The notes beneath the pieces are model-generated. The model was given only the letters and a program-made list of their open reading frames with translations. It was not told the DNA's origin and did not search any database. A program made the position numbers and the translations under genes. A DNA stretch of 64,000 bases from Epiperipatus broadwayi (lineage: Eukaryota; Onychophora; Udeonychophora; Euonychophora; Peripatidae), in assembly GCA_028023455.1 (NCBI GenBank), contig JAQFVV010012394.1, positions 33,241,150 to 33,305,149 of the forward strand, given 5' to 3'. Below, one piece after another: positions 12,451 to 25,091 of the stretch. Within the stretch, counting starts at the first letter, position 1; the number at the start of each line of letters is the position of its first letter.

Positions 12451-13829
12451 ACAGATCATCCTTTTTGTATCAATAATGGTTGAAAAATAAAGACAATAAT
12501 GCATTGTTAATTAAAATAATTTCTTGCTGATAACAAAAATAATGGCAAAAATTGGATAAATAAAATAAATTACAAAACATTCAAATTATGTATAGAAATA
12601 TTTTATTTAAAAGTATACAAAAAATAGTTTGTTAATAAAATATTAAAAAAAAAAAAGATAAATATTTGGTTAAAAAAATAAATGATTTAAAAATTGTAAA
12701 TACTCACACACAAGCACTCGTGAAAACAAGTCTTATATATAGCAAAAGCAAATTATATTTATTCAAAACCTCGATTTTCTTTAAAACCTGTTAATATTTC
12801 TGAAGTTTTTCACTCTATAAATTAATAGGCTAAAAGTGAATTCTCTCTTTCCAATATTTTTTTTGTTTATTTTTGAATTCTTTGTTATTGCAAAAATTAT
12901 TTTAAAAAAAATATGGATTTACTAAATAAATAAATCGAATTATATCAATTAAATCAATAACTTTTAATCTTTTAATAAAGTTTATATAATAAAACCATTC
13001 TAAGAAAATTTTCAACATTAATTACTTATTTTAATTTTTATAAAAATATTTTAAAATTCAAATATCTTTCCTGGCAAAAAATACATATAAAAAAGTAAAA
13101 TCTTCATTGTAAAATATAAATTTATATCAATTTTAATTTCCTAAAAAATGAAATTGATTGGATTATTCATTACTGACAAATTTATTTATTGTTATTATTA
13201 TAAAGAAGGAATAAACTTCCGGTCATACACTTTCACGGGCGAGTGTTATGTGCTTTTACGAATTTACATGCATTTGTCCATGAAAGCGAATGATCGGAGA
13301 TTTGTTCCTTTTTCATATTACATGTGTAGTCTGCACTATATAAATAATAGACCATTTATTTATTTTAAAAAAAATTTTTTTTACCGCAAAATTTGAAATT
13401 ATAATGTCTATACTTTTGGAAAACATACTTCATATATAATTTTGAATTATATTGGCAGCAGTTATTTTATTTTTTAATATAAAATATTTTTTAAATATAC
13501 ATTTCTATTATATGATTATATACGGTAAAACTATATATAGATAGCAACTAAGTATAATTATGCAAATATTCGCAGTTTACTTTTATATAAAATACAAGAA
13601 AATACGATCAGATCTTTAATTTTAACAGCTGGTCAATCTTATTTGGGCACTGAATACTCTTTCATTTTATAAAAGATTATATTAATTAGCGATTCATCAA
13701 AAAAGTTCTTTACTAATTGTAAATTTTAAATATTTAAATTGTAGATCTGAAACATAAATTCTCTTATGTATAACTTTATATTTATTTATACAACAACACA
13801 CATTGTATGAATAGATGTAGATAATTTCC
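12450..13829. other. Gene A/gene B intergenic A+T-rich DNA
   Basis: Mostly very A+T-rich. A short, less A+T-rich patch at 13,215-13,335 ('cttccggtcatacactttcacgg', 'gaaagcgaatgatcgg') has a weak open frame but no recognisable protein. The 3' end of gene B lies immediately to the right. Confidence 0.4.
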
Positions 13830-14059
13830 TTAATCCTCACTAGTTGTATATGTTACAGTCTCTTTTTGTATTACAGTATTCACAGGTATGTCTTCTGATA
13901 CATAAAGTAATGGTGTTTCTCCTTCAAGTAGAAATTCCTTTTTCGTAATAATCTTCTGCTGTCTTGTTGTTTGAACCTTACTCACTACTTTTGATGATGA
14001 TGACGATGAGGTAAATGACCACTGTTTGGACTCATTTGAAAGCTCTTGATTGAAAGGTG
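13830..14059 (-). CDS. Gene B terminal coding exon: C-terminal tail with stop
   Basis: The acceptor is ttttaacag|CACC. The codon split from the previous exon becomes TCA (Ser). The tail reads SPFNQELSNESKQWSFTSSS, continues through a run of seven serines, then KVQTTRQQKIITKK, then EGETPLLYVSEDIP, and ends VTYTTSED with stop TAA at 13830-13832. It is low-complexity, Ser/Thr/Lys/Gln-rich and probably disordered. There is no PPxY. An AATAAA on the minus strand lies near 13,781-13,786, about 45 bp after the stop, but this A+T-rich DNA makes such signals common. Frame continuity with the upstream exon (277 + 230 = 169 codons) supports the splice. Confidence 0.8.
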
Positions 14060-14289
14060 CTGTTAAAATAAAATGCAGTAAGATAAATTAAGATAAAAAT
14101 TAGGTTCAGTTACATTAGTATGGTTAATATAAAAATAAAGCTTAACTAAAATAATTTATTTAATTAATTTTGTTTATATTTAAGCATTATTATAAAATAA
14201 AATTAAGTAAAAAAATAAAGTATTTAAAAAAAGTTGTATAAATATTAAAATAATTTAAAAAGCTGGAATGATAAAATATTTGTAAAATA

Positions 14290-14490
14290 ATCTAAGTCAC
14301 TAAAACATCACAACTTCACCATTTCTTATGTTTACACAAGTTGTTAAAACAATACTAATTCTTTCCACACAGTAGCACCACCCAATGCAAGCTTTGGTAA
14401 TTAATGGATGTTAGAAGGTTTGTGCATCAAAATCCCTATCTGTGGCTTGCATTGTGTGGCATTAACATGGAGTATTTTCTCATAGGGTAT
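14290..14490 (+). repeat. Foldback family A copy, diverged
   Basis: It has the family A landmarks in order: 'aacatcacaacttcaccatttctta', 'cttatgtttacacaagttgtt', 'ccacacagtagcaccacccaatgcaag', 'atggatgttagaaggtttgtgcat', 'aaaatccctatct' and 'ggcattaacatggagtatttt'. It is shorter than the 15.8-kb copy and lies in the last intron of gene B. Confidence 0.6.
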
Positions 14491-14639
14491 TGATGTTGAG
14501 TGAATAATAAGTTTAAGTTAGAAGAATATAAATTAAAAGTAAAACAAATTACAGAATAGTTTGTTGGGAATGAATATAAGAATTGGTGTGGAGAAGTAAA
14601 AAAAAAAGGCAAATAGGGATTTAGGTGAGACTATTTAGA

Positions 14640-17600
14640 AAAACAGAAGTAATAGTAATGTGAAAATTAGTAAAAGAGTAAACGAGAGGAAAAATCATGC
14701 AGAGAATATAAATGTGCTATTAAGAGCAAAGAAAGTGAAAAAAATGTTAATATTAAATGGGAAAACTATTTAAATAAAAAGAGTTGGCTAAAATAGATAA
14801 TTATATAGAGAGACTAAAATTAAATAGTAAATTAATGAAAGATATTAATAAAAATGGAAGAGATGGGAGTAAAAAATTTTTGGAAATATATTAAAAGAAG
14901 AAATATAGGGCAGAGAGAAATAGTATTACAGAATGATGAAGAGAAAGAGTGTGCAGTTCTAGAAAGGAATTAGAGATAATTTTAAATAAATAATGGATAT
15001 AGAAGTTAGATACGAAGAACAGAATGATAACAACTATAAAAGCATATAGTCATGGAAATGTTAGTTTTACAGAAAATGAATTGAATGAAGCAGGGAAGAA
15101 GGTGAAAAGTGGAAAGGCAAGAGGCTTAGATATATGGGCAGCAAAGATGATGATGAATTTTGGGACCTAGGGCAAAATTAAATCTATTATTATGTTTTCA
15201 TAAGATGCCACAGAAAATAGAATTTCCAAATAGCAGGAATAATACAAGAGTAAGCCCATTATTCAAAAGAAAGAGTAAGAACCACATAGAAAGATAAACA
15301 ATTATAGACTGATAGCATAAAGGTCAGGATTATGATGTTTTTGCATATATGGTGGCTGGAAAATTGGAAAAATGGGTAGAAAAAATAATATAGTGGAAGA
15401 AATGCAAGGAGGTTTTAGAATAAATATGTACATAGGATATAGTTTACTTGTAGTCACACAATTAATAGATATGAATATAGGTAGGCAGTTATACATGGTC
15501 TTTGTAGATATAGAGAAAGTAAATGATAGAGTAAATAGAAATAGATTATGTAAGTTTAGTAAATTTGGGAATAAATGGAGCTTTAATGGTTCTTATTAAG
15601 AAATTGCATGAAATTAATTACTGTATGTATCAATTAGGATATATAGAATCAGAGTTAAAAATGGGCTGAAACTAAGGCTAGGATGCCCTATGTCACCTAT
15701 TTTGTTATATTTGACAGAAATGAAGAGTGTAATAGAAAGACTAGGAAATGGGGTAGAGATAGCATTAATAGATGAGAAAGGAGTGTACACTTTATCAGGT
15801 CTTTTGTTTGCTGAGGGATATTTTCTTATATACAGAAAATAGGCAAAACTCACTATACGTATTGCTACACACAGCAAGCTATCAATGGATGCCAGAAGGC
15901 TTGTGCATAAAATCTCCACCTAGTGCCTACTCATCCAATATCCCCAGACTAGTTTCTGGCTTATGGTCTTCATCAGTGAGGTGTCTTGGATCTGAGAACA
16001 CTGCACCTAGTTCTTAGGATCTAATGCAACCCTCCAGCAGCCACCTTTTATCTTCACTTTACTATAAAACTATGAGTCTTAAATTGAAAACACCTTAATA
16101 TTTTCAATTCAAGCCTATCAGCTTATATAGTCATATAGGTCTGAACTCAGTTCAGTACCTATACATTTAATAACCATAGCCACCATTATCCTATTAGGCA
16201 GGATTGGTTTTAAGCCAATAAAAATCACATGATTACCATTTCTTATGCTTGCTTATAACTTGTTAAAACAGGCAAAACTGCACAAGCCTTCTGGCATCCA
16301 TTGATTACTCTAACTTGCTGTGTGTGGCAATACATATAGTGAGTTTTGCCTGTTTAACAACAGTTATAAGCAAGCATAAGAAATGGTGATCATGTGATAC
16401 AGAAAATGGGGAAGATATGGAAACTGTGCTAAAGACTTGGAAAGGGGTGAGTAAATGGATGGTGATCAAATTTAATGTAGAAAAATCAAAAGTAATGATG
16501 GTAAATGCTAGGGAAAGAGACAAGAAAGAATTTCTCCTGAGGAATATAAAGTTAAATGTGGTGAATAGGTACAAATATTTGGGAATTATTTTAAGTAATC
16601 ATAGGAATTGTTTGAATGAGTGAGAGAAAAAATTGATAAATAAAGCAAAGGGACTGATAAAGAAATTAACAGTGTTTTCATTTAATAAATATGATGTAGC
16701 AAGAATTGTATGGAAGGATGTTGCAAAAGTGGGGTTAACCTATTGTAATGATGTGTTATGTGTTAGCAATGTGGTGTTAGATTACCTAAAAAAAAAATAC
16801 AAAGAGAAGGAGGAAAACATGCATTGGATGCAGATGTGTGGATGACAAAGGAAGCAATTCAAGAAGAAATGGGATGGTCAACCTTTAATATGAGAGATGC
16901 AAAAAAGTAAAATGAAAATGTTTGGCAGATTGCAATTTATGGATAGTAAAAAAATAGCCAAAATAGTATTTAATTGGGTTATGAGTAAAGGGCAAGCAGG
17001 AGGATGAGTGAGAAAGGTAGTATGGTATGCAGAAGATTTGGATCAAGACTTTGTGTCAGTATACTTGCACAAAGGGTTGGATGATTGTATTAGGAGGATT
17101 GTTGAGTGTTCTAGTGGCAAAGACTGGGATAAAAAATAGATACATTAATAAAAAATAGGGAGCTAGAAAAATGGAGAAACTAGTAAGAAAAGTAAAAAGA
17201 GCTTAAATATATATAGAAATAAACAACATACTGGATGGGAGTCAATTTATGATAATAGCAGGGATAGTTTACTATTTAAGGCTTGAATAGAATCATTAGC
17301 AACAAGGGAATATTCCCATAAATGGAAAACTGTGGGAGATTTAGTCTGCAGGTTATGTAAGAAAGGCATAGAACATATTAGGCATTTTCTAATGGAATGT
17401 AAATGCTTACAAGCAAAAAGGTACAACTAATGAATAAATATAGACCAAGTGATTATACAAAATGGGGGTTATTAGTCTTTGCTGGGGTTAAAAAAAGATT
17501 AGCAGAATATAGATGCATAGGTCATTGAGTGGACAAAAATGATGTGGAAATGGGATAAATCGGGATAGAAAAAAATATGGGAAAACATAGGGTGGGGGAA
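14640..17600 (+). pseudogene. LINE family F: decayed reverse transcriptase interrupted by foldback element A
   Basis: Plus-strand pieces include ENELNEAGKKVKSGKARGLD (about 15,076-15,136), NNIVEEMQGGFRINMYIGYS (about 15,384-15,444), motif A VFVDIEKVNDRVNRNRL (about 15,498-15,548), motif B LGCPMSPILLYLTE (about 15,680-15,720) and motif C LSGLLFAEGYFLIYREN (about 15,794-15,843). After a family A insertion it resumes with KFNVEKSKVMM (16,469-16,502) and NRYKYLGIILSN. The C-terminal knuckle DLVCRLCKKGIEHIRHFLME (about 17,340-17,400) follows. Catalytic FADD has become FAEG. The same C-terminus recurs at 62,830-63,415. Confidence 0.68.
15841..16396 (+). repeat. Foldback family A copy inside LINE F, with 11-bp target duplication
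   Basis: The insertion is flanked by the direct repeat atacagaaaat (15,830-15,840 and 16,397-16,407), and the LINE frame resumes across it. The left end is AGGCAAAACTC and the right end ATGGTGATCATGTG. Near-complementary segments at each end ('gcaaaactcactatacgtat', 'aatggatgccagaaggcttg' and their complements at 16,270-16,350) form an imperfect foldback. The middle holds a 200-bp segment ('ctccagcagccaccttttat', 'gtcatataggtctgaactcag') also seen near 19.4 kb and, duplicated, at 22.5-23.2 kb. Confidence 0.72.
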
Positions 17601-17689
17601 TGGGAAAAGTAAAGTGGCTAACAAGTGGCACTACTGTATGAAGAGTTTGGTACTATTATTATGTAAATGGTGATTATCGTCTAATGCAT

Positions 17690-20640
17690 AAACTCAAGTG
17701 CACCATAAACACTCTTTTAGGAAGCCCCCTTTTATTTTACATGACCAATTTAAGGAAGGTATAATTTTACAAAGATGGGTCTAGCAAGTAGGTTAGCCAT
17801 TGTAATTTTAAAATTTGAGAGAGCATCCTTAAATAAAACATTTCTAATTCAATATAGTGCAACAGTAAGGTAGATAAATGAGATAAACAACAGCTCTATA
17901 AACAGCAGCAATACCTTAGAAGCTGTCTTATATCTTAATATCTAAGTCCATTTTCCTATTTATATAGCTACCAAGGTATTTAAACTGGTTTCAAGTTGAT
18001 AATTATCCAAGCTAAAATGTGCTGAAGTTGTTTATTCTTCCATCACTGGCTGATAACAAATTTGGCTTTTTGAACATTAATTATTAAGTTGAAAGTTTTT
18101 ATGTTGTATTCTAAACATTAAGGACATTCTGTGGATCATATTTTGAGTGACTAAAATAACAATAATTAGTAATTGTAAATTCAGAATCTGAGATGACATT
18201 CTTGTTTTTGCTTTAAATTAATTTAAATTAAAAATTTCACGATCAAACTTTTATCACATCTTGATCATATTCCAAAGACAACTGAAAATACATATCCTTG
18301 TTTAATATGAGTTTTCACTCGGAAATTTCTCAGAATTTCAACTGTAATAATACTTTCTCTTACTCCAACATGTAAAAGATATGTAAAATAAATAACATCT
18401 GGTGAATTGCTGTAATTTGAATGTCAGACACCTGTTTTGATTAAATGAATAACCTTCCTGATATTTTCCTTGCATTTGTCTGGCAGCAAAACACATCTAA
18501 AATGAATCTTCACTAAGCAAAACCACAGTGAATCTCTGGTAATCATTCACCTATGATAGGAAGCAGTGTTTTTAATAAAATTCTTGAACGTACCTTTGGT
18601 GTAGTGGATTATAATGATACAATCTTTTCTATTCCTTTTTGTTTTTAAAAATTGAGACAATAGAAGCATCCTTAAGATCAGGCAGCCTAATTTCATGGAT
18701 CTATAAGGTCTTAAAAAATTTGAATATTTTTAAAGCTAATATATCAACACCTTATTTTGGAAAATTCTTCAGGTTTTTATTAGGACCTGCAGTCTTCCAT
18801 TTTTAATATTATAAAAAGCAGTTTTAGCTTCACTAAGGTGGATATTCTTGCCCAAAACTAATTAAATAGATAAATGGATAGATCCAAAAAGTCCTCATCT
18901 TAATTTTGGCAACATTATTAAAAAAATGAAAAATATTGTTTGCACTTGTTCAAAATATTATTGTCATCACACAGTATTACTGATGGATTTAACAGAATTA
19001 TTATATTATGTGATCACCATTTCCTATGCTTATACAAGTTTTTAATAGCAGTAGAAACTCTCCATATAGCAGTGCCTCCATGTGCAAGCCTTCACAATCA
19101 ATGGATGCAGGGAGATTTGTGCATAAAATTCTTATTTAGTGCCTACTCATGCAATATCTCAAGACTAGTTTCTAACTTTTGGTTTTCATTAGTGAGGAGC
19201 CTTGGATCTGAGAGCACTGCATCTAGATCTTAGGATCTAATACAGTATTGGATGGATAGTTTGCTACTGTATTAACAGCCTGTTAAGCATTGGAAATGAT
19301 CATGTGATGTTTTAGTGGTTTTATATTAATTCTGCCCATAGGATGATGGTAATTGTGGTTTTTGAAACCCAAAGATACCAAAATATATGAATACTGAACT
19401 AGGTTCAGATCTATATGACTAAACAAGCAAATGAACTTGAATTGAAAACATTGTTGTGTTTTCATTTTGGATTCATAGTTTTATAGTTAACTAAATACAT
19501 TTAAGGTGGCTTTCTGGAGGGTTGCATCAGATTCAAGGCTCCTCACAGAAAGCCACAAACTAGAAACTAGTCTGGGAATATTGGATAAGTAGGCATTAGA
19601 TAGGGATTTTATGTACTAACCTTGACTTCATTGATTACTAAGGCTTGCACTAGGTGCCACTACTTTCTAGTACATTGTAGGCTTATTATACCACTTCTCA
19701 GATCTTTATGTTGCTCTCAATGCATTAAAACAATTTAGTGACCATAAGGGAAATTCTGTATATCCTTTGCACTTTTAATCCACCAATCATTTTTAAGCTT
19801 TCTTGCCAGTCATTCAACTTCAGTCATCAAATGTTTATGTTTATAATGAAGTTTTTTATTTAATTTATTATTTTGACAACCAGAAAATGCCACATTTTCT
19901 TTCAATCAAATTATTAATATCATTGTCAGAAAGCTGATCAGAATTCATCTCTTTATCAAATCCAATAATAAATTTATCTGTGATTCATAACATGAGAATT
20001 CTATACCTCAGCAATACGACTAGTCTGAATGTCCAAATTAGCAATATTATTGTTTAATATCTGTTATGTTTAAATGTATAGCAGACACTTCTAAAAACCA
20101 AACATCAAACTTTTTTGCAAATATGGTTACAAACTTTTTCATTGAATTATCATTTTAATCTTAGATTGTATTGATCTATAATCCCTCCCAACAATCTGTG
20201 CTTAGTGTGGCCATAATATGAACTTTTTCATATTCTAACTACAATTTAAATTGTTAATTATCATTGTGTTGATCGTACATATGGTCCTTTATAATGATTT
20301 TTCTACCTAAACAATGTATTTGTGGTGGTCCAATCCATGTGCTGGAAAAAAAATTAATAGCTTTGAATTTACAATACTGATAACCTTATTTTCAACAACT
20401 TTGGCCAACTTCTATTATTTGTCGCAACATTTGAATGAAAATTCTTAAGAAGAAAAAACTGTTCTTTTATCAATGTTGCAGTAATAATGCTACCTACCAA
20501 GCAAAAGCTTTCTTCACCTGAGCACATATATTCCAATGTTCAAGCACAGGCACTAATAAAGTGAGAACAGGTGTCAATGTGCAAGGCATAATTTAGCACC
20601 ATAGTGTTTCGTGAACCAATGAGAAATTCCAAAAATAAGT
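17690..20640 (-). pseudogene. LINE family L: endonuclease linker and reverse transcriptase, decayed, split by family A
   Basis: On the minus strand, 19,680-20,640 carries endonuclease and linker pieces (STDCWEG; KLKNDWWIKSAKDIQNF at about 19,745-19,800). After a family A insertion, 17,690-18,945 carries RT pieces: AKTAFYNIKNGR at about 18,795-18,830, MCFAARQMQGKYQEG at about 18,455-18,500 and a motif B-like IKQGYVFSVVF near 18,280. The arrangement resembles the widespread CR1/L2-type endonuclease-RT proteins (T-DMIFAARQLQEK, GVKQGCVLxPxLF). All frames are broken. It may match a named clade, but I cannot assign one by eye. Confidence 0.5.
18950..19680 (+). repeat. Foldback family A copy nested in LINE L
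   Basis: Starts near 'tatgtgatcaccatttcctatgctt' and contains 'aactctccatatagcagtgcc', 'gcctactcatgcaatatctc' and 'gaggagccttggatctgagag'. It then has the internal 200-bp segment in reverse and inverted copies of the left half ('aaactagtctgggaatattgg', 'aagtaggcattagatagg'). It is a long imperfect hairpin of about 730 bp separating the RT and linker parts of LINE L. Target duplications are not clear. Confidence 0.6.
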
Positions 20641-21990
20641 AACTTTCACTTATAACATGCAGGATTGACTTTTTATTTTAATTTAATTAAATGTAAACGC
20701 AAGGAATATTAATTCCAAAAATACAGATTTAAATTGTCATGTTTTTAGATCATGAGCATTTATTTGGCCATGTTTTCAGTCCTAATGAAATCAAAACGGT
20801 TTGCAGTGAACATAATAATAGGAAACATAAAATTAAGGAGGCTTGGTTTATTAATAATGGTCTTTGGGATGAATAGAAAGTCTAATAATGTTTGGTTATG
20901 AATTGATTAAAATGTGCACAATTAGATTGACAATTTATGAAATTTCCATATTGTGATTTGATATAAGGTTTTTTTTTAATCTTACAACAATCGTCTTTGA
21001 CAAGAATTTTCAGCAATGAAAATGCATTTATATTACATATGTAATTAATTACAAATTATATCTGTATTTTTGGAATTAATATTCATTGTGCTTTTTTAAT
21101 TCAATTAAATGTAGTAAAATCCTCAGATAAGCATCAAATAAAGTAAACAAATCCATCTTACTACATTTCAACACTTCAATTAATCAATCAAGAAAATAAA
21201 CAGAATAAACTCCGAATCTTACTGCCATATATCAACGATATACATAAAGATTTATACACAATCTTTAGTAACAATTTTAGCTTGTGTTACCACTCTCCCC
21301 CCAATTTCAACAGATGCGTAAACATTACTAAAGACATCCCCCCCAATATATACCCAGCAGGCCATTTACAAGATTGTGTGCAGTAACAATAATTGCCTGG
21401 AGGCATAGTATGGTGAGACTAGGGAATGAATCCACACAAGACTTGCACAACATGTATACACATACAACAAGGCTTTGGCTGATCAATCCCACCCTTCTAT
21501 TTTTGCACAGCACACAGCTACTACAGAACACCAGTGCAGGTCAGACAAACCTTGCATGGTGTGCAGAGAGCAGCATGAGTTGTGAAGGAGGATCAAAGAG
21601 GCATATTATATCATCTCTGATCCATGCCATGAATAAAACAGAAACCTTTTATGCCATCTCTAGCAAGAGGCAAATCTAGGCCAATGAAAATATAGTCCAC
21701 CCTACTTTGCATATTTTACATCTTCAGATTCCAGCTACTTCTTTGAAAATGAAGGCTTAAACCTTTGAAAGTGCTCGAGTATAAAATTTATCATTTGTTA
21801 ACATGGTAGTTGTCTATTTAATATAGAAATAGTATTTATATATCTTATAATTTACATGTGTATTTATATTAACACAAAATATAGATTTTACAGATATTTA
21901 AACTAACACATAGTTGAACATTAAATATTACAATAATTAGAATATTTATATTTAAAGAGTATAACATAAAAATTTATAATTATAACTTAC
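20640..21990. other. Intronic stretch with an unexplained less A+T-rich patch
   Basis: Mostly A+T-rich. The segment 21,280-21,700 is clearly richer in G+C and has partly open frames on both strands (for example a plus-strand 101-codon frame), but none of the predicted peptides resembles a known protein. It begins near a cytosine run ('cactctccccccaatttc', 'gacatccccccc'). It is probably a decayed element or an unrecognised non-coding unit. Confidence 0.35.
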
Positions 21991-22267
21991 ATGTTTCTGT
22001 CCATGAAGTTGTAATGGGGGTCATTTCAAGTTGGACTGAGTCTTTGGACATCTGACTAGTGTTAATAATTAATGGCTCTTTTTCCAGTTCTATGGTGTCA
22101 AAGTTGTACTGCTGATTAATGATGTCAGATTTTGATATGGGATGAAGATTAGCAACCCCGGAAGTTTCTTTTAGAACTTCTAAATAATCTTCTTTTATAG
22201 GAATTGTTCCAATTTCTATAGGTATTTGCATAGTAAGGGCTGGACCTGCATAGGTGAAAACAATCAT
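21991..22267 (-). CDS. Gene B exon: end of arrestin C domain and start of tail
   Basis: The exon is 277 nt with acceptor tttttcag|ATGATT and donor ACAT|gtaagt, leaving phase 1. It begins MIVFTYAGPALTMQIPIEIG followed by TIPIKEDYLEV. The IPIxIGTIPI strand is the last conserved strand of the arrestin C domain in ARRDC proteins. The internal ATG is the continuation of a spliced frame, not a start. The remaining residues are a polar tail (SDIINQQYNFDTIELEKEPL and onward to TSWTETC). No PPxY motif is present here, although that motif usually follows this strand in ARRDC1-4. Confidence 0.87.
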
Positions 22268-22479
22268 CTGAAAAAAAAAAACTCATAAAGTCATATATAT
22301 GTTTCAAAATATTAAATAAATCATCAGCAATATCACATGGCTTGGCCATATATTCCCAAAAGCAGTGGAGCTATCTGATTTACACCTGAATAATTATTAG
22401 AAGCCAGGTGGTATAGAGGTATATTTCCACAATCAGATCAGTTTCTGGTATTTATTTTACATTAACGTTTTTATTTTCA

Positions 22480-23310
22480 TTACTAAAGAATAGGATCCAC
22501 TTATATTCTAGAGGCCACCTTTTACTCCCTTTATACTATCCAAGCCAATAACATGAAATTAAAAAAAATAACTTTAATATTTTAATCTCAGGTAAACTCA
22601 TTCACATAGTTATACAGATCTTATACTTAGTTTCTGTATATTCTACAGACATTAGCTCTTCAACAACTGTAGGCTGCTTCTACCATTTCGCTAAGATTTT
22701 TAATACCAACAACAATGTCATATGATCTCTTCAGATACCATGTTTTCAAGGGTAACTATTTTCATCTTACTCCAGAGCCTCCTATTATAAACTTGAATAA
22801 CTAATGGGTACTATAGTATAGTGCTATAATATCCCAACAACAGATCAGGATGTCACTTTTGCCTTTGCCAGTGATGACTAGAAGCTGGAATATTATAATG
22901 TAGTAATGTGCTTAGCAATCACTTTTTATTCATTTATATTATTCAAAATAATAGCCTGAAAATTAAAAATTACTCCAAGTTTTTAAACACAGACTACTCA
23001 CTTACATAGTTATACAGATATGGCAATGGACCAGTTTCTATCTATTTTAAAGACTTCTATAATTAACTGAAGTCCCCTCCAATCTTTTGGCTAGGAAGGT
23101 TAATACTAATAATAATATCACATGATCTTTCATGTGCATATACATATGTTTCCAAGACCATTTATCGTCATGCTAGTCTACAGCCACTTACTGTAATCTA
23201 GAATAAACAATGAGCATTAGATTGCACAGTAAATACATTATTTCGACCACCATATCAATATCTTACTGTTACCATAGATAGTGAAGACTGGAATTCAAAG
23301 CTGGAATTAA
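22480..23310. repeat. Two tandem diverged copies of the family A internal segment
   Basis: Copy 1 (about 22,480-22,880) and copy 2 (about 22,920-23,310) share the same order of landmarks: 'cacatagttatacagat', 'cagtttctatctatttt' or 'tagtttctgtatattc', 'tcatatgatctcttcagatacc' or 'tcacatgatctttcatg', 'tgttttcaagg' or 'tgtttccaagacc', then 'agtgatgactagaagctgg' or 'agtgaagactggaattcaaag'. Similar words occur inside the 15.8-kb family A copy. They suggest a tandemly duplicated old relative. Confidence 0.45.
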
Positions 23311-24240
23311 AGAATGTATGCTTCTAGCATACTATTTTTTTTTTTATAAAGAAAAGACTTAAGTTCTCTGAAGATATAAATAAATCTCTTGATTGTTACT
23401 AAACAAAGTTCACAATGCTCTATGATATCTAAATTAGATTAATGGAGAAACGCTAATGAAGATGCTTTATATTATTGGCATATGACCCTGAACTTTATTT
23501 CATTGTACTGACTGAACAGTACTGTTTAAAAACAGTCTCCTCCCCATGCTGATTGTGGTGCCATCTCTGAATTTACTATATAAATTTTAATATGTCAGCA
23601 TGTCTGAATTATGAGAAATGACCTTAAAATTTGACAGGGTTTCATATTTTTGTAGATGGTCTTCAATGCTTCCCTCGATCATGAAATCTTGCAAACCAGT
23701 TGAAGACATTCTCACAACTCATGATCTCAGTATTATATATGGTTGAATCACCTGAATTGAATAAAGTGCTACTAAAAAAGAAAGAAGAAAATAATAGATT
23801 TGTTAATTAAATGTTTTTAGGATATTTTTGGATGGGTATATAAATGTAAAAAATTTGATAAAGTTTTGAGATTGTTTGTAATAGAAAAGGTGTTGAGGTA
23901 AAGAAAATTTTTTAGTATTTTTTTAATGTTTTTGAATTTGTTTGGAATATGTGATATTTTATATTTATTATTATATATTTGTATTTTTATTTTTTAGTGT
24001 TCTTTGAAAAAGATTATATTATAAAATAATCGAAATGATGTGTTATTTTATTTTTATAATAGTCATATAAAAAACGAGTTTTAAAAAGAAGTCTGGTGTA
24101 TTCATTTATAAATATGAATCATTTTGATATTTCAATAGCAATTTTGCTCAACTGAAAAAAAAATATTAACACATTATTCTATTGTGTAATTAAAATGAAA
24201 AAATACCACCACACAGAGAAAACTTTAGTAAATAAGAAAC
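23310..24240. other. Intronic A+T-rich DNA
   Basis: No coding sequence, RNA gene or clear repeat unit is recognised. The left 450 bp is moderately complex and may be an old unclassified element. The right part grades into the A+T-rich tandem array. Confidence 0.3.
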
Positions 24241-24249
24241 TGACACACA

Positions 24250-25070
24250 GAATGTAATGTATCACCAAATTATTTTATTTTTTCCACATTATTAAATTTT
24301 TTATAACCTATAACATTTTTTCCTCTTATAAATATTAAATAATTAAAATTTAAAAAAAAAAAAAAGTATCTATTTGTAAGCCTATAACAATAAAAAATAC
24401 TGCAGAAAGATTTATAAAGAACAAGAATATAAAATGGAAAAAATCAATGATTTTTTACGGTTTGATGTTTATGCTATTTATCTGAAATTTTTTTTTATCA
24501 TCTCTACATAATTAATTTTTATAATTTTAATTACATTTAAAACATTTTATGTTCACATAAATATTAAATAATTTTTTTTAAAGGTGAGTAAAATAAACAT
24601 CTATTTGTAAGACAAAATACTGCATGTTGATTTTTAAAAAAATAAAAATACAGTACATAAAAAATTTTTTTTGTTAATTTTGCTATTTTGATAATGTTAG
24701 TTATCATAAATTGTGTTATTAATTCCACATTGTTAAATTTTTATACTTGAAAACATTTTATCTATAATAAATATTAAATAATTAAATTTTTAAAAGTGAA
24801 TAAAATAAACGTATATATTTGCAAGCCTACAACAATAAAATACATGCATTGGAACCCTATAGAATAAGAATACAAAAAAAAAAAAATAATAATGAATTTT
24901 CCATTTTGGTTGCTAACATTATTTACTGAAAGTTTTTTGTTATCAATTCCACATTATTAAATTTTTAAAATTTGTAATTAAATTTAAAAAAATAAATTTT
25001 AAACATTTTTTATTTCATAAATTAAAAATTTAAAGCTAAGTAAATTCATAAACCTGCAAGGAACAAAAAC
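24250..25070. repeat. Degenerate tandem array, about 230-bp unit, four copies
   Basis: The same landmark series ('ataacattttttcctcttataaa', 'aaatattaaataatt', 'gtatctatttgtaagcc', 'tacaacaataaaatac') recurs at about 24,304, 24,532, 24,746 and 24,993, giving unit lengths of roughly 228, 214 and 247 bp. Copies differ by many A/T indels. The array ends about 20-30 bp before the left terminal inverted repeat of the 25.1-27.3-kb element, so the two may be related or merely adjacent. Confidence 0.55.
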
Positions 25071-25091
25071 ATTTCGCAGTCACATCTAGTA

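Noticed and set aside
13148-13396. 82-codon plus-strand frame with its own ATG
   Set aside because: Composition-driven, no recognisable domain, no splice or promoter context.
21374-21679. 101-codon plus-strand frame as a gene
   Set aside because: No domain, no related copy, and the opposite strand is equally open, so composition explains it.
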